From: a bacterium TMED198
GTDB lineage: Bacteria > Fidelibacterota > Marinisomatia > SCGC-AAA003-L08 > D37C17
Direction: 5' to 3'
Assembly: GCA_002170735.1 (NCBI GenBank)
Contig: NHIV01000058.1
Span: 7,612-14,862 of the forward strand
Length of the DNA stretch: 7,251 nt
Positions 1 to 6,884 of this stretch are shown here, piece by piece. Position numbers and translations under genes: made by a program. The number at the start of each line of letters is the position of its first letter. The first letter of the stretch is position 1. Under the pieces are notes generated by a model. It did not search any database, was not told the DNA's origin, and worked only from the letters and a program-made list of their open reading frames with translations.

Positions 1-512
1 TGCCTAATGGAACCTTTGACATTGTAGTTGATTCAGACTATGATATTGGAGGATTTCAGTTTGAAGTTTATGGTGCCACGATAGATTCCTTTTCAGGTGG
101 AGCTGCAGATCAAAATGGATTTTCAACTTCTGCATCCTCAACGACTGTTATTGGCTTTAGCCTTACTGGAGACGTTATTCCTCAAGGTGAGTACACCCTG
201 CTTAGCGATGTTTCTTTTTTTGATAGCCAGTCCCTTGGAAAAATATGTATAAGTGATGGAGTTATAGCTGATGTGCAAGCTCAGCAAATACCCGTTATAT
301 ATGGTGACTGCCAATCTCTTTTTGTGCAAATGCCAGGAGATTTAAATCATGATGGCCTAGTTGATGTATTAGATGTTATCCTTACAGTATCTCAAATAAT
401 CGATGAATCTACAATTGATCAAGAAGATCTTTGGATTATTGATTTAAATGATGACATGGAAATAAATATAAGTGACGTTATTATGTTGATAAATATTATT
501 CTTTCGAACTAG
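1..512 (+). CDS. C-terminal part of an exported protein with cohesin-like/carbohydrate-binding-like domain and terminal dockerin-like repeats (5' partial)
   Basis: The frame is open from base 3 to the TAG at 510-512, so the gene begins before the window; 169 residues are visible. Visible residues 1-105 look like a beta-sandwich of the cohesin or carbohydrate-binding type, with alternating hydrophobic strands, the strand GGFQFEVYGATI (16-27) and VIGFSLTG (49-56). Residues 112-169 are two dockerin-like calcium-binding repeats: D113-x-N115-x-D117 with D124, and D147-x-N149-x-D151 with D158. The protein ends just after the second repeat, with no further sorting domain. A GTG at 273 could start a short gene, but that would cut the beta domain apart and the frame is open far upstream, so I reject it. 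The role is probably extracellular or cell-surface; the substrate cannot be told from this fragment. The 3' end overlaps the opposing methyltransferase gene by 17 bases. Confidence 0.82.
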   Translation, partial: PNGTFDIVVDSDYDIGGFQFEVYGATIDSFSGGAADQNGFSTSASSTTVIGFSLTGDVIPQGEYTLLSDVSFFDSQSLGKICISDGVIADVQAQQIPVIYGDCQSLFVQMPGDLNHDGLVDVLDVILTVSQIIDESTIDQEDLWIIDLNDDMEINISDVIMLINIILSN

Positions 513-1047
513 CCTGATATATTCGAAGCAGCTCATAACCTATTACGCCAGTTGCTACTGAAACATTCAAACTTTGTTTAATGCCATGCATTGGTATCTC
601 AATATGGTAGTCAGCTAAAGATGAAAGCCTCTCAGAAACACCATTTACTTCATTGCCTACAATAAAACAAAGTGGAAACTTAAATTCACGGTTATAAATA
701 GATTTTGATTGATGTGTATGCTCTGCAAGCAGTAGTTGATTTCCCTTAGATTTTATACGTTCTACTGCCTCCGCAGGATCTTGAAAATATTCCCACGGAA
801 CACTCTCTTCTGAACCAAGTGCAGTTTTATGTAAATCTTTTCTCGGAGGTGTAGCTGTATATCCTGTTAAATATATTTTTTCTGCGCCAAAACCATCTGC
901 AGATCTAAAAATTGACCCTACATTATGTACTGACCTGACATTTTCAACTAGAATAGAAATAGGTGCTTTTGGAATAAATTTAACTTCTTCAAGTGTAGGT
1001 CTTGATGCTTTCAGATCATCATTGCTTCTTTTAATCAACTTATTCAT
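496..1047 (-). CDS. SpoU/TrmH-family RNA 2'-O-ribose methyltransferase
   Basis: This 183-residue protein should transfer a methyl group from S-adenosylmethionine to a ribose 2'-hydroxyl in tRNA or rRNA, in the cytoplasm. All three SPOUT motifs are visible. Motif 1 is ENVRSVHNVGSIFRSAD (35-51), with the presumed catalytic Arg48. Motif 2 is FIVGNEVNGVS (128-138). Motif 3 is IPMHGIKQSLNVSVA (151-165), which forms the knot. The segment TATPPRKDLHKTALGSEES resembles a compact TrmH-like group that I associate with Bacteroidetes. There is no N-terminal RNA-binding extension like that of RlmB, so the exact target is unknown and I give no symbol. The ATG at 1047 lies inside the last codons of the upstream LolA-like gene (8-base overlap), with a weak GAGAG purine tract before it. 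The two genes are therefore probably co-transcribed and translationally coupled. The 3' end overlaps the convergent dockerin-protein gene. Confidence 0.9.
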   Translation of the reverse strand: MNKLIKRSNDDLKASRPTLEEVKFIPKAPISILVENVRSVHNVGSIFRSADGFGAEKIYLTGYTATPPRKDLHKTALGSEESVPWEYFQDPAEAVERIKSKGNQLLLAEHTHQSKSIYNREFKFPLCFIVGNEVNGVSERLSSLADYHIEIPMHGIKQSLNVSVATGVIGYELLRIYQASSKE

Positions 1048-1762
1048 TAAAGGTCTCTCTCATTTTTTTATTTTCGAATTTAAATTCTTTAAACTTTATA
1101 CTAGTTGTTTTTCTCTTTCTAGGCTCATCAATTAGTACTTCTAAAGGAAAAGCCCACGAACCTTCTACTGTATAATTTAAAAAAGAAATTTTCTTAATCA
1201 GCTTACCAGTTCTACTGTATTCCTTTATGTTCGCCATTAAGTTCTTTGAGTAATCAAATTTAATTAACCGCCTTTTTACTGTTAAATCGCTACAAACAGA
1301 TTCGACTATTAAAAACCTTTCTTTGATATTATTTGATGTAATACTATTAGTGCAATTGTTGATATTGTTTTCTATAGATTCAAAATCTAAGCTTAAATTG
1401 CTGTAAAAAGAATCATTTGAAATATCTTCAATAATATCATTCGGTAATTTCAGGAGTCTTTTCCTTTTACCTTCATTATATTTATATTCCAGTATCCTTG
1501 TTCCCGTTAACTTTTCAGGCAAGATCAACTCAACTGTAGATAACATTTCCAATGTGTCAGATTCAATTATATTAACATGGATCTTTGCTTTAATGGCCTC
1601 CATCTTAATACCTCTGTTCTCTTCTACTATTTCAAGGACAGAGCTATAGCTAAATCCTGTCGACCTTTCAATGATTCCATTTAAAATATCTTTGGCATCT
1701 TGTTGGAAATCAGCTGATATGATGCAACTTGTAAGAATGGCTAAAATTGTATAAAAGATCAT
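1040..1762 (-). CDS. LolA-like outer-membrane lipoprotein-sorting type protein, exported, possible lipoprotein
   Basis: The protein has 240 residues. Residues 1-17 are a short hydrophobic signal. Within it LTSC (10-13) fits a lipobox, so Cys13 could be lipidated; cleavage after ISA (17) is the alternative. The rest resembles the LolA-like/TP0789-type family of periplasmic lipoprotein-sorting proteins. It has a basic stretch followed by a DSFYSNLSLDFESIE segment (117-131), which corresponds to the family's usual 'F-G-S-D-F-S-Y-E-D-L' region. It then has the late pattern IKEYSRTGKLIKKISFLNY (179-197), a WAFPLEVLID strand (203-212) and a final 'T-x-I...F-x-F-E-N' strand (220-231). The expected role is binding acyl chains or lipids in the periplasm or at the outer membrane. 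The family match rests on pattern memory and is moderate. ATG 1762 is the only good start; no strong Shine-Dalgarno sequence precedes it. It is the first gene of a two-gene minus-strand unit with the RNA methyltransferase. Confidence 0.68.
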   Translation of the reverse strand: MIFYTILAILTSCIISADFQQDAKDILNGIIERSTGFSYSSVLEIVEENRGIKMEAIKAKIHVNIIESDTLEMLSTVELILPEKLTGTRILEYKYNEGKRKRLLKLPNDIIEDISNDSFYSNLSLDFESIENNINNCTNSITSNNIKERFLIVESVCSDLTVKRRLIKFDYSKNLMANIKEYSRTGKLIKKISFLNYTVEGSWAFPLEVLIDEPRKRKTTSIKFKEFKFENKKMRETFNE

Positions 1763-1846
1763 TTTGCAAATAAGATTTAAATCATTTACTTTAATTATAC
1801 AGAGCTTTTTATTAATTTTAATAATAGAATTTAAAAATAATTACTT
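1763..1846. promoter_or_regulatory. Divergent intergenic spacer, presumed promoters for both directions
   Basis: This is an 84-base AT-rich gap between the divergently transcribed LolA-like gene and the M61 peptidase operon, so promoters for both should lie here. I see no convincing -35/-10 pair that stands out from the AT background. An AT-only inverted repeat (TTATTA, loop ATTT, TAATAA, 1809-1824) is present, but it could be chance at this composition. The call rests on gene arrangement, not on a recognised motif. Confidence 0.4.
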
Positions 1847-3577
1847 TTGATTAATCTGAAATACAACCTGTCATTTAAAAAGCCACAGGCTCATCTTGTC
1901 AATGTTAACATGACAATAGATAAACCTAAAGCATCTAGCCTGACTTTGATAATGCCAACATGGACCCCTGGATCCTACCTCATTAGAGAATTTTCAAAAA
2001 ATATTATTTCTATTAGCGCAAAACAAAAAAAAATAATCCAATTAGAAAAAATTGATAAATGCAGCTGGAGACTAAACTGCAATAAGAATGAAACTCTATC
2101 AATTAGTTACACTGTTTACGCTTTCGAAAAAACAGTTAGGACCTCTTTTGTTGATCAGCATGAGGCAATGCTAAACGGAGCAAGTATTTTTATTATTCCA
2201 AAAACACAGATGGAAGAAAAAATTGAAGTCTCAATTTCTAAGCCTAAACAATGGAAAACAATTTCTACGAGTCTAAAAGAGACTGGAAAAACATCATTCA
2301 CGGCAGCGAACTTTGATGAATTGATCGATAGCCCTATTCAAGTTGGGAGTCAGATAATAATTGATTTTGAAGTTAATAACGTCAAGCACCAGTACGTTGT
2401 AATTGGAACTGGTAATTTAAATAAATCTCAGTTAGTTAAGGATACAACTAAAATTTTAGAGAAAACATATAGCCTTTTTAATTCATTCCCATATAAATCT
2501 TATAAGTTTTTTCTTCATTTAGAGAATAATATGTACGGAGGGCTCGAACATAAAAACTGTTCCAGTCTGATATATGACCCAATGGGCTTTAAGAATAAAA
2601 AAGATTATCAGCGCTTTCTTGGACTTGTTTCGCATGAATTTTTTCATGTATACAATGTAAAGAGAATTAGGCCAAAAGAACTTGGGCCATTTGACTATAC
2701 TAAAGAAAATTATACTCAACTACTTTGGATAGCAGAAGGCCTAACAAGCTACTTTGATGATCTCATTCTCTGCAAGGCTAACATTTTAAATGCAAAAGAG
2801 TACCTAAATAGAATAGCCTTTAGCATCAATACCTATGAGAACCAACCTGGAGCGCAAGTTCAAACACTTGCCGACTCATCATTCGACTCATGGATAAAAT
2901 TTTACAGGCCTAATGAGAACAGTATAAATGCCTCAATCTCTTATTACCTCAAGGGAAGCCTAGTAATGCTAATACTTGATATGATGATAATAAAGAAAAC
3001 TAAATCAAGTAAATCTCTTGAAAACCTTTTACTAGTTTTGTGGGAAGCATACAAAAAAAATGGAAATGGGATTAATGAAAAGAATTTTTTCTCATATCTC
3101 AAGAAAATTTCTGATTCCAATTTTGAGTTAATTGAAAAATATATACACACCACAGTTAGTTTAGACTTTGATTCAGTTTTTAAGGACTTTGGAATTGAAC
3201 TTGTTAAGGCATATAAAAATAAAAATGAAAAAAATGAAGGGTATATTGGCATCTTAATTGATGAAAGGTCAATGAAAATTAAATCTGTACTTAATAATAC
3301 ACCTGCTGAGGAATCAGGTTTAAATGTTAACGATGAAATAATTGCTATAAACAGCCGAAGGGTTGACTCAAAATCATATGAAAAAACCATTAAACTTGCA
3401 GATAAAAGTAAAACCTTAAAGTTTCTTGTTTCAAGGAGAAGTAATTTATTATCTATATCAGTCAAAACTATCTCTAAACCTTTTAACCACTTCTACATCA
3501 GACAGATAAAATCTCCTACAGAAGAACAAAAATTATTTTACAAGAAATGGCTGGGAAAAGATTGGTCTGATGCCTAA
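1847..3577 (+). CDS. M61-family (glycyl aminopeptidase-like) zinc metallopeptidase with C-terminal PDZ domain
   Basis: This 576-residue peptidase is close to the usual length of about 600 for the family. Residues 1-175 form the beta-rich N-terminal domain, including MPTWTPGSYLIREFSKN (36-52), a hallmark of M61 proteins. The gluzincin catalytic domain follows. YGGLEHKNCSS (230-240) is the substrate-side loop. HEFFH (263-267) gives two zinc ligands and the catalytic Glu264, and Glu297 in WIAEGLTSYF (294-303) is the third ligand. Residues 465-540 are a PDZ domain, with GYIGIL and the A-E-E-S-G-L-N-V-N-D-E-I-I-A-I-N stretch (487-502). There is no signal peptide, so a cytoplasmic role in removing N-terminal residues, or in peptide turnover, is likely. 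The start is a TTG at 1847: an in-frame stop lies at 1838-1840, and a later ATG (1907) would remove conserved first-strand residues. It is the first gene of an operon and overlaps thiamine diphosphokinase by 8 bases. Confidence 0.9.
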   Translation: MINLKYNLSFKKPQAHLVNVNMTIDKPKASSLTLIMPTWTPGSYLIREFSKNIISISAKQKKIIQLEKIDKCSWRLNCNKNETLSISYTVYAFEKTVRTSFVDQHEAMLNGASIFIIPKTQMEEKIEVSISKPKQWKTISTSLKETGKTSFTAANFDELIDSPIQVGSQIIIDFEVNNVKHQYVVIGTGNLNKSQLVKDTTKILEKTYSLFNSFPYKSYKFFLHLENNMYGGLEHKNCSSLIYDPMGFKNKKDYQRFLGLVSHEFFHVYNVKRIRPKELGPFDYTKENYTQLLWIAEGLTSYFDDLILCKANILNAKEYLNRIAFSINTYENQPGAQVQTLADSSFDSWIKFYRPNENSINASISYYLKGSLVMLILDMMIIKKTKSSKSLENLLLVLWEAYKKNGNGINEKNFFSYLKKISDSNFELIEKYIHTTVSLDFDSVFKDFGIELVKAYKNKNEKNEGYIGILIDERSMKIKSVLNNTPAEESGLNVNDEIIAINSRRVDSKSYEKTIKLADKSKTLKFLVSRRSNLLSISVKTISKPFNHFYIRQIKSPTEEQKLFYKKWLGKDWSDA

Positions 3578-4202
3578 GATCAAGGAGCCCGTTTCTATAG
3601 TTGCGAATGGAGATTATCCTTCCCACAACATTCCTCTTAATATTTTAAAAACCAGCAAAACTATTGTATGTTGTGATGGAGCTATAAATAGCTTAGAACA
3701 AAACAATATTAGTGCAAGTTTCATTGTTGGAGATATGGATTCCATAGAAAAAACTCTATTAAAAAAATACAGTTCTATTTGTATTCATAAAAGCAATCAA
3801 AATGAAAATGATCTTAGAAAAGCATTAAAGTGGTTAAATAAACATAATATCGATTCGGTTTCAATTTTAGCTGCAACAGGAAAAAGAGAAGATCATTCCA
3901 TATTCAATATTCTATCAATGCTTGAAATTGAATGGACAAAAGATCTATGCTTCTACACTGACCATGGTGTTATCACCCTGGTAAAAGGCAAATCAATTCT
4001 TAACAGCCACTTTGACCAGGATGTTTCAATTTTTTTTATTGATATATCTATAAGGTTTACCACTGAAGGTTTAAAGTATGAGATTGACAATCAGACTCTA
4101 AGCAAATTGTATATGGGCTCTTTAAACAAATCAATAGGATCAAAAATCACTATTAAACTTTCACATGGAAAAGCATTGATTTTTCAATCCTACAAGAAAT
4201 GA
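3570..4202 (+). CDS. Thiamine diphosphokinase (thiamine pyrophosphokinase)
   Basis: This enzyme moves a pyrophosphoryl group from ATP to thiamine, giving thiamine diphosphate in one step in the cytoplasm. The 210 residues match the usual family length. Visible motifs, in order, are VCCDGAINSL (33-42), FIVGDMDSIE (51-60) with the metal/ATP-binding aspartates D55 and D57, and NQNENDLRKAL (76-86) with D81. The signature TGKREDHSIFNI (103-114) follows, with R106, D108 and H109. The C-terminal thiamine-binding beta domain has TTEGLKYEID (164-173) and GSLNKSIG (183-190). The family usually has tryptophan in the 'T-x-G-L-x-W' position, where tyrosine (170) occurs here. The ATG at 3570 overlaps the M61 stop by 8 bases, and the stop shares ATGA with the next gene. 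No thiamine riboswitch is visible, as there is no untranslated space before the gene. Confidence 0.93.
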   Translation: MPKIKEPVSIVANGDYPSHNIPLNILKTSKTIVCCDGAINSLEQNNISASFIVGDMDSIEKTLLKKYSSICIHKSNQNENDLRKALKWLNKHNIDSVSILAATGKREDHSIFNILSMLEIEWTKDLCFYTDHGVITLVKGKSILNSHFDQDVSIFFIDISIRFTTEGLKYEIDNQTLSKLYMGSLNKSIGSKITIKLSHGKALIFQSYKK

Positions 4203-5554
4203 TTAGTATCTTTGAAATATTCAAAATTGGAGTAGGTCCCTCTAGCTCTCACACAGTGGGTCCTATGAAAGCTGCTTATGAATTTATTAAATCAATAGAG
4301 GATAATGGCTTCAAAAACAGCTATGATAAAATTGAAGTTAATTTGTATGGATCATTAGGCTTTACCGGTTTGGGGCATATGTCTGACAAAGCAGTTGTAC
4401 TTGGCTTAAGTGGATTCCATCCTGAGACGATAGATATGAACAATTCTTCAAAAACATTAAAAAACTGCCTAGACAGCAACACCCTAATAATTTTAGATAA
4501 AAAAATAAATTTCAACATTAAAAAAAATATTATTTTCAATAAAAAGTTTTCAACAGTCTCATCTCATTCAAATACAATGAAATTTTCTTTGTTTAAAAAT
4601 AGAAAAAAAATATTGGAAGAAATCTACTTCTCAATTGGAGGAGGTTTTATCATTGGTCAAAGTAAAACAAAAAAACTAAAAAAAGATATTATTTTCCCTT
4701 ATCCATTTGACTCTGCTTCAAAACTTCTTGAACAGTGTAAAAAAAGTAAACTCAATATTTGGCAGCTTGTTTTAAAGAATGAGGCATTAAGCATGGATAG
4801 AAATATGGTACATAAAAAGATTGAAGATATTTGGAATACAATGAATGACTGTATCGAAAGAGGAATATCCACTAAAGGTTATTTAAGTGGTGAATTAAAG
4901 GTGAAGAGAAGAGCGCGAAGACTGTATATGTCTTTAAAGAAAAAAGAAGTACCAGAGCCTCTTGATTCCATTGAATGGGTTAACATTTTTGCAATGGCTG
5001 TGAATGAAGAAAATGCTTCTGGTGGAAAGGTTGTTACGGCACCAACAAATGGCGCCGCGGGTATTATCCCTGCTGTATGTAAATACTATATGATGTTTAT
5101 TCCAAATTCAAACAAAGAAGGTTTGTATAGATTTTTCCTTACTGCAGGAGCAATAGGCATACTTTACAAACTAAACGCCTCAATTTCAGGAGCCGATGTA
5201 GGCTGTCAAGGTGAAGTTGGAGTTGCTTGCTCAATGGCTGCTGCAGGTCTAGTTGCAGCGCTAAATGGCAAAAACAGAGAAATAGAAAATGCAGCAGAAA
5301 TAGGCATGGAGCATAATCTAGGGCTGACTTGTGACCCTGTAATGGGTCTGGTTCAGATTCCCTGTATAGAGAGAAATGCAATGGGAGCAGTTAAAGCAAT
5401 TAATGCTGCAAAAATTGCAATGAGAGGTAAGGGTGATCATAAAGTATCACTAGATCAGGTTATTGAAACTATGAAACAAACAGGTAAAGATATGCAAACA
5501 ATATACAAAGAAACATCAGAAGGTGGTCTTGCTGTCAATGTGGTTGAATGTTAA
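4199..5554 (+). CDS. sdaA: L-serine ammonia-lyase, iron-sulfur dependent, single chain (L-serine dehydratase)
   Basis: This enzyme deaminates L-serine to pyruvate and ammonia with a [4Fe-4S] cluster, in the cytoplasm. At 451 residues it is the fused one-chain form. The N-terminal beta domain starts with [16 protein letters not shown] (11-26). The catalytic alpha domain contains [17 protein letters not shown] (278-294), [20 protein letters not shown] (331-350) and [20 protein letters not shown] (375-394). Cys336, Cys378 and Cys389 have the 42- and 11-residue spacing of the cluster ligands known from the Legionella enzyme. The chain ends in Cys451, matching that enzyme's C-terminal cysteine, which folds back into the active site ('tail in mouth'). 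The region around 100-165 is lysine- and asparagine-rich, as expected in AT-rich DNA. The start overlaps the thiamine diphosphokinase stop as ATGA, so the last gene of the operon is probably translated by reinitiation. Confidence 0.94.
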   Translation: MISIFEIFKIGVGPSSSHTVGPMKAAYEFIKSIEDNGFKNSYDKIEVNLYGSLGFTGLGHMSDKAVVLGLSGFHPETIDMNNSSKTLKNCLDSNTLIILDKKINFNIKKNIIFNKKFSTVSSHSNTMKFSLFKNRKKILEEIYFSIGGGFIIGQSKTKKLKKDIIFPYPFDSASKLLEQCKKSKLNIWQLVLKNEALSMDRNMVHKKIEDIWNTMNDCIERGISTKGYLSGELKVKRRARRLYMSLKKKEVPEPLDSIEWVNIFAMAVNEENASGGKVVTAPTNGAAGIIPAVCKYYMMFIPNSNKEGLYRFFLTAGAIGILYKLNASISGADVGCQGEVGVACSMAAAGLVAALNGKNREIENAAEIGMEHNLGLTCDPVMGLVQIPCIERNAMGAVKAINAAKIAMRGKGDHKVSLDQVIETMKQTGKDMQTIYKETSEGGLAVNVVEC

Positions 5555-5612
5555 AGGTTTGTTATTCTTATCACATAATTGATTAAAAAAAAAATTTATA
5601 TTAACTTATAGT
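5555..5612 (+). promoter_or_regulatory. Short spacer between the serine lyase and the selenoprotein gene
   Basis: This 58-base spacer is very AT-rich and includes ten consecutive A residues (5585-5594). I see no hairpin strong enough to be an intrinsic terminator and no clear Shine-Dalgarno sequence before ATG 5613. A promoter for the selenoprotein gene could sit here, but read-through from the upstream operon is equally possible. Confidence 0.25.
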
Positions 5613-6884
5613 ATGAAAATTATGTTTTTATATATTATTTTGTTGTCTTCTTTATTGCTTTCACAGTCAAGGAGTATTATCTACAATAATGGAGATCCTG
5701 ATGGTGAGGCCGGTCACTCTATTTATTGGGATGGAGAGCAAGGAAACTCTGCTAGCAATAAATTCACTGTAACAGATGACTATGTGCTTGAGGCTTTTAG
5801 TATTTGGGCCTCTCTTAGTAGCTCATTTGGATCGCTAAGAGTGGTGCTGCAAAATAATAACAACGACTCACCTGGAGAAGAGCTTGGTCAATGGTCTATA
5901 ACTCTTGATGGACTTATTCCATCAAGAGAGTACTTTGTGCTTACTACAGGAGAATGTATCTTTCTTGATAGAAACGAAAGCTATTGGCTAACGGTGCATG
6001 CTGACAATGAAAATACTGAGGCAACCTGGCTCTTTTCTCCTCAAAGCTTCTATTCTTACTCTACTAGTCAAGACTATGGCAATACGTGGTCAACTACTCT
6101 TTCAGGACAGGCTGGTGCTGGAACCATTGCTGGTGAAAAAATTTTTTATAATGATATTAGCCCAAACACTGGTGATGTAAACTTTGATAGTGTTGTTAAT
6201 GTTTTAGATGCTGTTAGTATAGTACAGTATATACTGGATAATGTTGAGTACTCAAATGATCAATTGCTTGCAGCTGATTTAAATGGCGATCAAACCATTA
6301 ACGTTCTTGATGTTGTGGGAGTAGTAAGTTCAATATTAAATGGACCGGAAGAAATGTCTCAATGGCTTCTTGAAGATTTAAATCCAAATTCATCTTTCTT
6401 TGGCCAAATGATAGGACCTGAAACCTTTTCTAATGAGGTCTCAATATATTATTTTGGGAAGCAGGGCTGAAGTATGTGCAGGGCCCGGTTCGGGGTTCTT
6501 AACGATATGTATCTTGAGCTTATTGATGAAGGAATTGATGATGTGAAATTTATTGGTATCAATGGCTACCAATACATTGATGATAGCCTTGATTGCATGA
6601 TTTGTCTAGAAAATTGTACTAGCTCAACCTGTGAAGAAGGGCCAAGAGTATTGCCCTGGACTCAAGATCTTGACTCTGATGGTATTCAGTATACCCAAGA
6701 TTATGGAGATTTATGGGATGAATGGGACATTACATTGCGAGACCTCCTCATCCTTGACAGAAATGGCCTTTTAGTGGAAAAAATTAATCTTACCTATTAT
6801 AACCCCGATCCAAACGGTAATGGAGAATGCTCTGGAAACTATGAAACCATTAAAAATTTAATCTTAGAAGCAAGAAATAGATAA
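5613..6884 (+). CDS. Exported selenoprotein (in-frame TGA = Sec286): beta-rich domain, dockerin-like repeats, UxxC thioredoxin-like domain similar to selenoprotein P N-terminus
   Basis: Two same-frame open stretches, 5613-6467 and 6471-6884, are separated only by TGA 6468-6470; read as selenocysteine they give one 423-residue protein. Residues 1-19 are a signal peptide, so it acts in the periplasm or outside. Residues 22-178 are a beta-rich, jelly-roll-like domain with weak resemblance to 'choice-of-anchor' secreted domains. Residues 187-244 are two dockerin-like calcium loops (D188/N190/D192/D199 and D222/N224/D226/D233). From 250 on is a thioredoxin-like fold: strand VSIYYFGKQG (276-285), then U286-S-M-C289 where CxxC belongs, a helix, strand DDVKFIGIN (309-317), and LPWTQDL plus RDLLILDRNGLLVEKI. 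This order, including 'W...RD-hydrophobic-DR-G', recalls the selenoprotein P N-terminal domain. Cysteines 328, 331, 335 and 340 form an extra cluster. ATG 6474 as a separate start would remove the first strand and half the active site. Thiol-disulfide or peroxide reduction is inferred. A nonsense mutation is the alternative. Confidence 0.85.
6468..6470 (+). other. Recoded TGA codon, selenocysteine 286
   Basis: The TGA is in frame between GGC (Gly285) and AGT (Ser287), with Cys289 three residues on, making a UxxC redox motif just after a thioredoxin-type beta strand. The downstream frame keeps conserved-looking protein structure to a TAA at 6882-6884, and a SECIS-like hairpin follows directly. 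Insertion would need SelB, the selC tRNA, SelA and SelD, none of which is encoded in this window. Confidence 0.84.
6473..6507 (+). promoter_or_regulatory. Bacterial SECIS-like hairpin directing selenocysteine insertion
   Basis: I folded this by eye. The upper stem pairs 6480-6486 with 6493-6499: A-U, G-C, two G-U pairs, then three C-G pairs. It closes a six-base loop GGUUCG (6487-6492). A 2x2 internal loop (6478-6479 against 6500-6501) separates it from a lower stem of 6473-6477 with 6502-6507, containing a bulged A at 6505. The loop opens with two G residues and lies 16 bases after the TGA, at the short end of the 16-37 base range described for bacterial SECIS elements. Bases 6478-6497 are 15/20 G or C in an otherwise AT-rich gene, and the local codons (AGG, GCC, CGG, GGG) suit the hairpin. 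SelB is the expected ligand. No folding program was run. Confidence 0.72.

Noticed and set aside
273..512. Short gene starting at GTG 273
   Set aside because: The frame is open back to the window edge and the upstream residues form a beta domain that flows into the dockerin, so this is an internal codon.
1809..1824. Inverted repeat TTATTA/TAATAA as an operator
   Set aside because: An AT-only palindrome of six bases is expected by chance in such AT-rich spacer DNA.
2944..3465. 173-codon antisense reading frame
   Set aside because: It lies wholly inside the well-supported M61 peptidase gene and its translation looks like the low-complexity hydrophobic complement of AT-rich coding DNA.
4321..4539. 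Antisense reading frame within the serine lyase gene
   Set aside because: It is a shadow of a conserved gene with no recognisable protein features of its own.
5579..5607. Promoter TTGATT with TAACTT at 17-base spacing
   Set aside because: The -10 match is poor, transcription would start almost at the ATG, and the promoter consensus of this lineage is unknown.
6171..6344. DNA repeats suggesting a mobile element or array
   Set aside because: The similarity is between the two dockerin calcium loops at protein level; the DNA is diverged and is not an array.
5613..6470. Pseudogene or sequencing error at TGA 6468
   Set aside because: The stop falls exactly on the active-site position, the frame is intact on both sides, and a SECIS-like hairpin follows. 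A random error remains possible but is less likely.
6474..6884. Independent small gene starting at ATG 6474
   Set aside because: It has no Shine-Dalgarno sequence, starts three bases after the TGA in the same frame, and would lack the first beta strand and half of the UxxC site of a thioredoxin fold. It is the second half of the selenoprotein.
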